From: Haliclona indistincta
Taxonomy: Eukaryota > Porifera > Demospongiae > Haplosclerida > Chalinidae
Reading direction: 5' to 3'
DNA: 64,000 nucleotides
Assembly: GCA_964017065.1 (NCBI GenBank)
Contig: OZ024791.1
Coordinates: 1,672,430-1,736,429 of the forward strand
The notes beneath the pieces are model-generated. The model made no database searches. It saw only the letters and a program-made list of their open reading frames with translations, and was not told the origin of the DNA. The position numbers and the translations under genes were made by a program. Shown here piece by piece: positions 31,097 to 42,153 of this stretch. How positions within the stretch are numbered: the stretch's first letter is position 1; the number at the start of each line of letters is the position of its first letter.

Positions 31097-34000
31097 TTAT
31101 GACGCTGTATGAGATACATATGTATTATGAATAGTGTCACTTAGTTCCTTCTCTCCTACGGAGTTAGATTGTAACACAGTGACAAGAGTGGTCCAATTGG
31201 CTGGGCTCTGTAGAGTAGACTGCTGCTGCCAGTATGTCAACACATCACTAAAGCACTCAAGGCAGTCTCCTCTACGATGCTTATCAATACCATCTAGAAT
31301 ACTGGAACTGATCCCCAGGGACAGACCGACCATCCTCCACTTGGCAGGTATCTTGCTGGCTACTGCTTCTAGGAATTGGAACTGTGATATTGCACATGTG
31401 TCAGTGCCTATATATGGACAAAATAGGTGAGAGATGTGATTTTTTGTGCTAAACAGGAAGAAATTAAAACCCACAATTAAACACATGCATTATGATATAA
31501 CTATTATAAGTTTACAATACACTAAAATACACAAGCACTTGTACATGTGTAATACCGGTTGACCTGATCCTCAAAAATAATTATTAAAAAAATTAATTTA
31601 TATTACCAAATTTTAAATAACTTACACAGTCCTCTTACCTGATATTGTGTTACATGTAGGATTAAGGATTTTGGCAACACCAAGTGAAGGTTCATTCAAG
31701 ACTGCATTCCTGTCTAGATTTGCTATAACCTGCATGTAACTTATAGATTAAAATATTTATGTAACTTCAAAATTTGTCTCACCAAAGGGTTTCTGTCTGA
31801 AAACATGCTCAATTCATCAATGCATTTCCTCAGACAACAGTGGCTCTGTAGCTCTAACTGAGGTAACTGACATCTAGTCTTGACCTCATCAAGAAGACTC
31901 TGAGAGACAAGCTCATCAGCTTTACTGCTGTCCATCAGCTCACACACAGAGGAGGGACTCAACTGATAGTATGGCTCAAATCTTTCTACTATTTCTTCAG
32001 TAGGAAGATCACTACTAATGCCAGCACTGTTGAGAATGTACGGAGTGTGAAGAAGCATTGATCTGGCTACATTCTTAATCGGGAGCAGATCATTGTCAGA
32101 AGGACACACTTTATCAACTGGCAACAGAGAGCAAGAGATCAGATACTCAGCTGTCTCCACGTTTGAGCAGAATTCCTGCTGCAGGTCCAGTATTAGTCTA
32201 ATTACTGCACTGCGATGCTTACTACACTGCACTGGTCTACTGTTTGACCTATACGACATCAGTACAACTACACAGTTGTGGTCAATTAACTCTACTACAG
32301 TTCTGATTCCTTCTGCGTTATCCCAAAATATGCCATTTACCCAGACAGTGCATCTTCTTTGATTGAGAGGAGGTAGTATTGATCCACAAGCCAGAGGGAA
32401 AGTATAAGCTAGACGAAGAAGAAGAACATGAAGAAATCGACTAGTGAAGAAATGATATTCTGGATCTGCACAACACAAACACCAGCCAAAACTAAATTTC
32501 TCTTCCTTAGGCAAAATGCATGGTCGATTTGGTTGATCTTGTTGACAAGTACCAAGCAAAGAAGGAAAGAATAGAAACCATTCATCTACATCACCAGGTG
32601 AGGATAGTTCAATGCTCTGAAGATTTGTTGTAATTCCAGACAAGTTAACACGATGACAAAGTTCAAGAGTTTGCAAAAAACCAACAAGCATCTCAAGATT
32701 GTACTGTGGAAAGACATTCTCAAGACTGGAAGATTGTATGACTCCAGTATTACTCACAATATTACAATGCTCTTTGAATTGTTTTGGTGCAAACAGAACT
32801 CCATCAATAGTTTTCAGTAAACTTACGGTGTCTACCACAATCCAGCTTTTCTTTATTTGATGCTGATTCTTGAGAAATATAATTATGCCTTTGTCATTAA
32901 GTGCAGTAAGAAGCTCATTAACCAATTGTGGTGGAATGAGAGATTCCTCATAACTTAATTCAGAGACTAGTTCTTGAAGTGTACAAACTGAAATTTCTTG
33001 AAGGAAAGCATATAGTAAGTGACAGTAGTAGCTCAATGATGGCGCTCTAGCAGTTATAACCTGCTGACTCTTATGAAGAAGAGAAATGAACTCTCTAGTA
33101 CCTGCAGCATCAATCTTGCGACAATCCACAGTAACAAATCCCATGAACTCTTGTCTATTTACTCTTCTCTGGACCAAGTTAGTGATGAAAGCTGATTTGC
33201 TTTGTAATTGATCCTTGCTAAGCAGGTCAGCATGACTACCAATAACTATTAAACATGATTTACTAATAGTTTTGCTGAGAGCACTATCAATAAAGTTGAG
33301 CCAATAGTGGAGTTGTTGTTTTATTTCATCATCTGAGTTGCTGAGGTCTATTACATTGATGAATGTGGCAGGTGACTGCTGCATCACAGTCTCCATGATA
33401 GCAGAGTGACTGGAATGGTATTCTGCTTGTCCTGCTAAATCAAAGAGTATCATTTTGCCAACTTCCCTACTCTCTACATGAGATGGTATTATACCAGCTG
33501 TATGGCCCTCTACTTGTTGAACATTGCCAAATCTAAACCGATTCAAATAATTATTAGATCTTTCAGTGACGACTTTAGCCAGAGTGGTCTTGCCAGCACC
33601 ACTGTTACCAGTAAGAACTGTTTTACCAAAAGTATGAATTGGAAAGAGTTTAGTTGATTCTATTAGAGGTTGAAATAATTCTAACAACTGATAGCTATTT
33701 TTTCCTTTCAAGGCCAGGTCTATACAAGTCTTTCCAGAGCTGTCCTTAGCCATTATGTCAATGCGTCCATCATGTAACAAACATCTAACAATATCAGTGT
33801 GGCCATGAAAACTAGCTATATGTAATGGTGTTGCTTTATATCGGTCAACAGACACAGGATCACAACCTTGCTCTGTGATTAGATGTTGAATAATATTCAT
33901 GTGACCACCTTGAGAAGAAAAATGTAGAGGAGTCCATCCATAATTATTTATTTTTACATGTTGGGTCACAGTGTTGTTCAGTGATTAAGTATTTGGTAAC

Positions 34001-35398
34001 ACTCAAGTGACCATTAATGCAAGCAATGTGCAATGGAAGAGCACCAATATTGTCCGGAGTTTTTGGATCAGAACCTTGCTCAGTGATTAGATATTGGATA
34101 ATGTTCACGTGACCACCTTGAGAAGCATAATGTAGAGGAGTGCGTCCATATTGACCTCGACATGTTGGGTCACAGTGTTGTTCAGTGATTAAGTATTTCG
34201 TAGCACTCAAGTTACCCCAAACACAAGCAATGTGCAATGGAAGGGCAAAATCATAGTCTGGAGTTTTTGGATCACAACCTTGCTCTGTGATTAGATATTG
34301 GATAATGTCCATGTGATCACCTTGAAAAGCATAATGTAGAGGAGTCCGTCCATATTGACCTCGACATTTTGGGTTGCAGTGTTGTTCAGTGATTAAGTAT
34401 TTCGTAGCACTCAAGTTACCCCAAAAACAAGCAATGTGCAATGGAAGGGCACCATTATTGTCTGGAGTTTTTGGATCACAACCTTGCTCAGTGATTAGAT
34501 ATTGGATAATGTTCACGTGACCACCTTGAGAAGCATAATGTAGAGGAGTGCGTCCATATTGACCTCGACATGTTGGACCACACTGTTCCTTAGTGATTAA
34601 GTATTTAGTAACACTGAAGTGACCATTACGACAAGCAATGTGCAATGGAAGAGCACCATTATTGTCAGGAGTTTTTGGATCACAACCTTGCTCTGTGATT
34701 AGATATTGGATAATGTTTATGTGACCACGTTCAGAAGCATAATGTAGAAGAGTACGTTTATATAGACCCCGACATTTTGGGTTGCAGTGTTGTTCGGTGA
34801 TTAGGTATTTGGTAACACTCAAGTGACCATTACGGCAAGCAATGTGCAATGGTAGAGCACCAATAATGTCTGGAGTTTTTGGATCACCACCTTGCTCTGT
34901 GATTAGATATTGGAGAATGTTTATGTGACCACCCATAGAAGCATAATGTAGAGGAGTTCGTCCATATTTATTTTGACATGTTGGGTCACAGTGTTGTTCA
35001 GTGATTAAGTATTTGGTAACACTCAAGTGACCGTTAAGACAAGCGATGTGTAATGGAAAGATAATATCATAATTGTTAGGAGTTTTGGGATCATATTTTA
35101 AAGTGGTGATTAAGTAGGCTATCATTGTCACATTATTCCTAGCAGCAGCATAGTGCAATGGAGTGCTACCATAACAGTCCTTGTAGCTGCACTTCTTAAC
35201 TATCTTGATAATGTCCAACCAGCCATGATAAGCTGCCAGGTGTAGCAGTGATACATTAGTCGACAGTTTACCAAATATCTTGAACTTAGTTGTGAGAGCT
35301 GCTGGGTCCTTCAATCTAGGTAACAGCTGGATTGCTCTGTCATGATTGCCCTCTTCGAATGCTGTCACACAATCCCTTTCATTCTGGAACTCAGCCAT
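31097..35398 (-). pseudogene. Gene D: ankyrin-Roc-COR-Death paralog broken by a frameshift
   Basis: Exons are 35398-31783, 31729-31639 and 31407-31097, GT-AG with matching phases. The first exon is read in two frames: 35398-33944 encodes the cap and 13 ankyrin units, then stops; 33969 onward encodes three more units, Roc (GNSGAGKTT, DLAGQ, GSHAD) and COR. Compared with paralogs, four extra bases (TAAT-like, in AATAAATAATTATGG at about 33942-33956) cause the shift. The last exon encodes the B/E-type Death domain. A translation would stop after 484 ankyrin-only residues. Either it is a young pseudogene, a truncated decoy is made, or the reference carries an error. The rest of the gene is well preserved, which argues for a recent event. 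Confidence 0.85.
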
Positions 35399-35493
35399 TA
35401 TTTACAAAGAACAAGTAGATTAAAAAGAGCCCTGCAAGAGAATGTAAGCAAATCAGATGATTTGGATCATGTAAATACTTAGATAATATTATT
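35399..35493 (-). promoter_or_regulatory. Proximal 5' flank of gene D, shared with gene A
   Basis: The 60 bp next to the start codon match gene A (TTATTTACAAAGAA, AAAAAGAGCCCTGCAAGAGA). The foldback element inserted about 95 bp from the start codon and displaced the remaining flank to 38105 onward. Confidence 0.55.
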
Positions 35494-35727
35494 AGGGAGA
35501 CACGGTAGTGTCTCCCTATGTAGGGTTGAACGAGAAAACAAGATGGCGGCTACATACAATGTATTAGCGTTCAAACGCTGATATTTCGCCTGGTGATGAA
35601 TTTTATACGTCCAAAGACACTTAGATCTGCTCTCTGGCGTTGCCCCATCTTACAGTAGCAAGGAGATTGCTCGAAATTGTTGCTAAAGTGACGAACCAGG
35701 AAACGGTGAAAATCGACTTTCGTCATC

Positions 35728-35790
35728 TTCGTCTTCTTCTTCTTCTTCTTCTTCTTCTTCTTCTTCTTCTTCTTCTTCTTCTTTCTTTCT
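35728..35790. repeat. (CTT)n microsatellite in foldback copy 2
   Basis: About 18 CTT units, then TTTCTTTCTT. It occupies the same internal position as the GGAA tract of copy 1. Confidence 0.95.
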
Positions 35791-36212
35791 TCAACTCGCC
35801 TAGCGCCTTTACGCGAGCAGTGCCGAGACCAAAACACCCACGAACATTCGTGAAATTCTCCTGGCAGGTGCCTTTTGAACATTGTTTTTAGCGAAACGGC
35901 GATCTAAATTCCGCGAGTTCTCGATCGTGATCCATTGTCAGCTAAGTGTTAGACGCCATTATTGTGATTGCGCAACACGGTGACCAAGCAGTGGCTAGCG
36001 CACGTGACCAAGCACTAGCTTGAGTATCGCCATGCCGTATGGATCATGGAGAACACATATTTGTCTGGAGTCTTCGAATAAGGGCAAGCTTGTGTAGAAT
36101 CGCCATTCTGCGCTTGCCAGATAACTATAACCGGCGTACAAGTCTACAATAAGTGTGGGCGGGGCTCGTATGCACTGCATGCATGAATGCGTAGGCGAGC
36201 TGATATGTACCA

Positions 36213-37540
36213 CCAAGGGCGTATAGAGAGAAGAGGGCATGCAACACATAGAAACATCGAAATCTTTATTGTTACTAACATTAGATTTTACGCCCACGCG
36301 GATGTGACATAATGAGTTTTCGTCAAAATTTGCAAATCTGGCTAGAAATGCTCCAAAAGTGTTAAAAATGAACTCTAAGTGTTCTAAATATCATTTTGAG
36401 ACAGTTTCTATAACAAATAGAGGGTGAAGGATTTCAAGGTGCTTAACCCTTTAATTACGAAATTATCCAGCTGAAATTTTAACCTCGTAAATGCTGACCA
36501 CTTCTCTCGAGAATATCTCGTGTGTCTTTTGTGCTACTGGTCTCAAATTTGCGTCCTTTTACCCCAGTGAGTAGCCGCAATTGCCCACACTCAAGTCGGT
36601 CGATATGCCCCTCCCACTTCGAAAGTGAAGCCGATAAAGTGCAACGACCTCGTCAGATTTTGCTCAAAGTTAGTACTTTGGGGCTGGCTACTGAAAAGTA
36701 CACACAAATAGCAGTGGTTTTGGTGAGTGCAAAATGTAGCCCAGATGATCATAGAGAATGCACAAAAATGTTTTTGCGAGCACCCCGAAGCCATAAAATG
36801 TCCAAATTTTCTTGGCAGCCATTTTGTTTTTCCTAAAATGTTGTGAAATTTACACTGAAGCCATAGAAAATGCCGTCGCCATAACGTTTAGCGCAGGGGG
36901 CGCGCCGAAAACCGGTCAATTTTTTGCGGTTATTTGTATTCTTCAATTTGGCTTAATTTTGGGATATTTTAACACTTTTTGATAAAGTTATGGTGTCTGA
37001 AGTATGTATGTCGCCAAAAGGCGACAATAGGGGTTAAAGGGTTAAACGTGGACGCGTCATACAGCGTACTTGTCGAGGCGTCATGAGGCGTGCTCCATGA
37101 AAAACTAGCTGACAAATCTACAATCGACATGAAGTTGTGGATACTGGTTGCCAACCATGTCGCGTATCACTGATGGCGTTGGCTGAGACGCAGGTAAAAC
37201 GAAACTGCTGTCTTGCTATCGTTGGCGCTGTCGCTTCCTGCTAATAGGCTGCAGAGTATTTGCTTTTGACCAGCAACAGGCGACGAGCTGTATCGGACAG
37301 AGGCGAAGTCACGGTCTTTCTCCGCTTTGACTGGCGTGGCTGTGATCCGCGCGCGCAACATTGGTATTGTGCAGTGTTCTTCAGCTTGGCTGCCATTACT
37401 TTTGTGTAGTGACGTCGATTTCCGTTTACCCTCCGTATACCATAACAATAATTGATAACGGAAAGTGCTATTCTTAGTAACAATAAAGATTTCGATGTTT
37501 TCACGGATAGTATTGCCCTCTTCTCTCTATACGCCCTTGG
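36213..37540. mobile_element. Nested TIR element with 5-bp target duplication TACCA
   Basis: The ends are CCAAGGGCGTATAGAGAGAA on the left and the inverse on the right; the match continues imperfectly for about 70 bp (ACATCGAAATCTTTATTGTT). TACCA flanks both ends (36208-36212 and 37541-37545). Inside, 36443-37045 is bounded by TTAACCCTTTAATT and GGGGTTAAAGGGTTAA, a piggyBac-like MITE nested again. No transposase frame is seen. Confidence 0.85.
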
Positions 37541-38104
37541 TACCACATAACAAATATTTTTAGCTACAAGTTCAAAATAAAGAAAAGCCATCAACAACAG
37601 GAAAACTAAACCAATGGTGGAAACCATGACAAAGACGACTCAGTACATGGATGATACTGAACTGCACTTCACTGAAAATGAAAAAGGACACAAACAAGAA
37701 AATAAAAAGATTTCTATCGAAATCAAAAGGATGTAGGGTTGTGAAATCTACCACTGGTCCACAATGCAATCTAACAAGGAACAAGCATGGAATGGTAACA
37801 CGATTGACTTGCTAACAGACCATAGATCCCTACATCAGTGGCTGTACTGACATAAGATCAAGAATTATTTTGTCACAAGCTGAATCCAATTCAATTTAAT
37901 GCATGTCTGGTGTCAGTCAACAGCAACTAGCTGAATTAGCTATAGCCAACCACAGCAGCCACTGATGTAGGGATCTATGGTCTGTTAGCAAGTCAATCGT
38001 GTTACCATTCCATGCTTGTTCCTTGTTAGATTGCATTGTGGACCAGTGGTAGATTTCACAACCCTACATCCTTTTGATTTCGATAGAAATCTTTTTATTT
38101 TCTT

Positions 38105-39360
38105 TTGTATAGTGGATTGTACATGCAAACAATCTGGCCATGCACAGCTAGGGTTAATCAGATACAGTACATGTACTGTATCTGATTAACTTTTTATTGA
38201 AGCTTACACTATACATTGCTTCCCATTCCAGGCAATTTGCATGCACAGCTGGTTTAAGAGCCTGGGCATCTCTAGCAATCATTAATGAAAATCAAAAATT
38301 TCATCAAACCGGTCAATGCTGAGTGTGCTCAAGAACACAAACCTCATTGACAACTGTGACAAACTATGGAATCTTGCCTGTATGATCATTACATCACATT
38401 GATAATGTCAGTTACAGTGTACAAAATTGAATCATGTATCACCTATGGTTTCATATCATCATGATACATGCATAATCATTCTCTAATTTCTGCTTTTATC
38501 ACTACTCTCAAGGAACACTTACTATTCTGGTGGATGATACAACGATGACAACTTGGAATCAAGATGGACAGCAGCACAAGAACAGTCATGCAGCGTGCTT
38601 CAATGGTACACTGATGCAGAGCAACAGGTATGTTGTATTCAGTTGCTATTCAGCTATTGTCCATGCATGTTCACACATCACGACTACAAATCATTGTGTA
38701 AGTTAAAAGGAAGCTTACAGTGAAAGGTAGGGAAGCTTACAGTGGAAACCAAGGAACCTTATCGAATTTGTGTACACAGTTTACAGTAACTACAGATACT
38801 TCACACTCTTGTAACCATACAATAATAAAAGCACCAAAGGTGCAGATGCCTCGGTGCAGTCGCATGTATGCTAGCATGCAATTAGCAGATGCATATGACA
38901 GCACGTATGCATGGAGTAGATAGCATCAAAACAGTACCATGGAAGCATGCAATGCAATCTGCAGTATATAGAAGTGACCAGCAGATCCATGGAACATGCA
39001 GGCAAGCAGCAGATCATAGCAACAGAGCTATGGAAGCACAGGCTATAGTGGCAGCTATCCAGCAGCAGTACAAGAAAAGATGTAATGAAGCCAAAAAAAT
39101 TAATGGTCAAGTGTAGCCTAGGCATGACTGTAAATGTAAATGCTCTGCTCACTCCGGCTCACCTGTCAAGCAGCTAATGAATTCAAAGACGCTAATTTCG
39201 CTCTAGTTTCACTGACTGCCGCCTATGGAGTTGTGTGAGCTGTACTATCACAGATCAAGCTTTCAAGTTGCACTGCATGTAGCCATCTGTAGACCATTCT
39301 GTCTATGAAGTAGGCCCGAGCGCTCAAAACGGCTGTTTAGGTAAGGAAATCATGCCATAA
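38105..39360. repeat. Displaced 5' flank of gene D, duplicate of 1268-2590
   Basis: It is collinear with the flank of gene A over about 1.2 kb with scattered substitutions and small indels. It includes the ATGCCTCGGTG end of the GAGGCAT repeat family at about 38845. No coding exon is recognised. Confidence 0.75.
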
Positions 39361-39617
39361 CTTCAAAACAAAGCATTTAAGGGACTACACGCCGAAGTAG
39401 AGAAACGGCTCAATTAGCGTGCTGTTTTTTTCTGGCTCACCATCTAGCTATAGAAATGTTTTACGACATAGTTTAACCAGGGTAGCTAGAGCTTGACATG
39501 TGTACTTCATTATCGTCACATTTACCTACACATCTTACAGACAATAACATTAAAAATGAGATTAAAAATTTTACATGTGTTGATACAATATGGTGGTTTG
39601 TTAGTGCCTGGTGAACA
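39361..39617. other. 3' flank of DNAAF3, no feature seen
   Basis: AT-rich spacer after the DNAAF3 stop codon. It carries nothing recognisable. Confidence 0.4.
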
Positions 39618-40158
39618 CTAGAGTAGCCTTGTCCTCTGATAATGGTAGTCTAGTCTATAGGAGAGGGACAACATGTTCACACAAGCATACTCAGTGTTGC
39701 TATCACACACCGTAAAACCAGCATTGTCAGCCATTCCACTCACTCTCCTAACATACTCCATCTTGTGTTCTTTATTCAACTCCAGTAAATACCTGATCAA
39801 TATTCTAGTCAGCTGATAGTCACTACTAGTCACTACCTTGCTGTCTCACACAGTAGAGTACAGTTATCAGTAAATGTAGCCTCAATACCACTATCACTGA
39901 GGGTGTGTACCATACTGTACAGAGAGACACACTACCATCATGATGATGTTGTTACACCAACTATGACTGACCTGTTAGAGAACACAGCATAGTGGAAGAG
40001 CCCTCTGTAGCGAGCCTTCCTCCCGATCTCTGATGCTGACTTGAGTGGTAGTAGAGTGACTTTACATGATCCTGTATGATGTACCAGACAGCAATGATGA
40101 TGTCATAATGACATCATTGAGTACCATTGATAAGTGGTCCAGTAAACGATTCCTTCTA

Positions 40159-40204
<46 letters not shown>

Positions 40205-40927
40205 GAGGGAGGGAGGGAGGGAGGAAGAGAGAGAGTGGGAGAGAGAGAGAGCTAGAGAGAGGGAGAGGTAGAAAGATGGATGGATGTACTAGCTCACCTC
40301 TTGATCTCCTTGTTCCTCAATGATAGTGGTGATAGTGTTAGTGTCATCAGTGTCTCTGTATTGTTGTCCTGTCAGTAGTTGGTGTGTGAGACACAGCATA
40401 TTGTACTCTGCTATTTGTTGACAGGTCTATACCACTAGCAGTGGATCACATGATCTCATCGTGCAGCACTGTTACCTTGGCGTTCCTTCCATTAACTGTC
40501 TTCAGCATCTCCTTATTAGGGCACCATGATCCCATACTAATGAAGGGGCTCACCACTATATCTCCCCAGTAGCCTCGACGAGCGATGCGCTCTCCTCCCT
40601 ACAACACTACTCACTCACTGACTCCACCCACCCACACACACTCACTCACCTGAGACACAATCACTCCACTAGCTAATGTCCTATTAGAAGACTCGTAAGG
40701 GGCGTTGTCTCTCAGCTGGAACGCCACGCCCCTCTCTCTCCAATGACAATACTCTCTCTCGAGCCTACAGCACTAGTCTGAGAGACCATAACGCACGGCT
40801 ACATTATAGTGGCTCACTAGTTCCAATAGTCTCATGTTATAATCCCAGTCAAACACTCCTCTACGTGAGTCATAACGTACTCCAAGATGATGACGCAATC
40901 GTCCCTCCCTACTCAAACCATAATGAT

Positions 40928-40973
<46 letters not shown>

Positions 40974-41296
40974 GTGTGTGTGCATAGTGTGTGTGTGTGT
41001 GTGCTACACTAACCAATGTTGTTGTATATCAAAGGTGCTCTCATTATTGTCTCTCCAGAACTTGAATATACCCTCCAGTAGATCTCTCTCACTGAACTGC
41101 ATGTACATAGTACCATCATATCATACAACTAGCTACACACACACTAACCTTTAGTAGAGACACATCTAACATTGGTAGAAGAGAACAGCAGTGATCAAGA
41201 TCAGTGATCATCCTGAACACACGTGTGATCACACACTCACAATCACTCACACACACACACACACACACACTTACACACACACTTACACACACACTT

Positions 41297-41357
<61 letters not shown>

Positions 41358-41875
41358 AACTCACTTGATGAGTTCTGTTGATTTCTCTCTCAAGTAGTGA
41401 ATGGTTTGTGGTCTGACTAGTGAGTTACCATACAGCTCTAGATACAGCTCCACCTTCTCTGAGGACACCAGCTAGCTACACCATGATGAGGGACACAGTA
41501 TCATTACCTCTCAGACCATGAGATGGGTCAGTAAGGAGACCCAGGAAGAGAATGTGTCTAGCCATCACCTCCAGTGAGCTCTCAATGATATAAAACTACA
41601 GATACTGGTGGTTAGTATAACACAGTCTGTAAGCTCACGTGCAGTTTAGTAGAATCAGCAGCTGAGGCAACGGACTGGAGTACGTGTCTGATGTCCCCGC
41701 ACCCAACCAGTAGAATATTGATGGTGTCTAGACACAAGCAGCTGCTCACTACTGCGTATGGGATACACTACTAACCACCAATAGGATCCTGTGGCGGGTT
41801 AACACTCAGCAAGTCTAACGGTGGACTGAGCCCCCACCAACTGACAGAGCCATAGCCTTCTGCTGTTCCCGCCAT
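39618..41875 (-). CDS. DNAAF3: Dynein axonemal assembly factor 3, multi-exon
   Basis: The start ATG is at 41875-41873 (MAGTAEGYGSVSWWGLSPPL). Proposed exons are 41875-41776, 41727-41639, 41595-41508, 41458-41365, 41212-41149, 41096-41014, 40908-40818, 40757-40650, 40598-40476, 40426-40298, 40071-39972, 39914-39837 and 39792-39618. Family signatures include ILLVGCGDIRHVLQS, EVMARHILFL, LELYGNSLVRPQT, RLRHHLGVRYDSRRGVFDWD, NRTLASG and RRGYWGDI. DNAAF3 acts in the cytoplasm to preassemble dynein arms for motile cilia, which fits flagellated choanocytes. Phases agree except between 40298 and 40071, where a small exon (perhaps within 40090-40170) or a break is unresolved. An apparent TAG after DWDYNMRLLEL is removed by a short intron of about 60 nt. 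It sits 279 bp downstream (3') of gene E. Confidence 0.88.
40160..40262. repeat. (GA)n/(GGGA)n low-complexity tract in a DNAAF3 intron
   Basis: GAGAGA and GGGAGGGA runs lie between the exons ending at 40298 and starting at 40071. They obscure the exon boundary there. Confidence 0.95.
40930..41003. repeat. (TG)n microsatellite in a DNAAF3 intron
   Basis: TG dinucleotide run broken by CG and CATAG, between the exons at 40908 and 41014. Confidence 0.97.
41231..41354. repeat. (CA)n microsatellite in DNAAF3 intron 4
   Basis: CA repeats with TTACAC interruptions. The truncated DNAAF3 copy at 30345 loses homology at the equivalent CA tract. Confidence 0.97.
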
Positions 41876-42153
41876 CACATCCACGAATTTAACCCTCTAC
41901 TTACAATTTGCAGCACTTGGGCAGGGCTCATTAGCTGGATAGGGCTCGTACTATCTTAGATATTTAGAGACGATAGACAAGGCTAGAGCATGCTATAGCT
42001 ATTAACCACAGACAGTGTTCAGTGTTCTCAAAAGTTAACTTTGGGTTGAGTAAAAATTAATAACAAGAAAGGATATCATTATCATTGGCACTTGGCAATA
42101 ATAATTATGTAGGGATGACAGTGAATTATTGTAATATGTTGTGAGACTAGAGT
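41876..42153. other. Spacer between DNAAF3 and gene E
   Basis: Duplicate of 30800-31096. It probably holds the DNAAF3 promoter and the 3' end of gene E, but no specific site is assigned. Confidence 0.45.

Larger units (their letters stand above)
35494..38104. mobile_element. Foldback-headed element, copy 2 (reverse orientation)
   Basis: It begins with the mini-hairpin AGGGAGACACGGTAGTGTCTCCCT, has a (CTT)n tract at about 35728-35783 where copy 1 has GGAA, and ends with the long hairpin (arms about 37696-37845 and 37955-38104). A separate element (36213-37540) lies inside it. The minus strand keeps a 103-codon frame (35882-35571) also seen in copy 4. Confidence 0.8.

Noticed and set aside
40773..40830. 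In-frame TAG after DWDYNMRLLEL as proof that DNAAF3 is a pseudogene
   Set aside because: A GTGAGC donor right after LLEL and an AG before REYCHW define a short intron that removes the stop and keeps phase.
40773..41397. Open frames rich in Thr-His or Cys-Val
   Set aside because: They are translations of CA/TG microsatellites in DNAAF3 introns; only the DNAAF3 exon part (RLRHHLGVRYDSRRG) is real.
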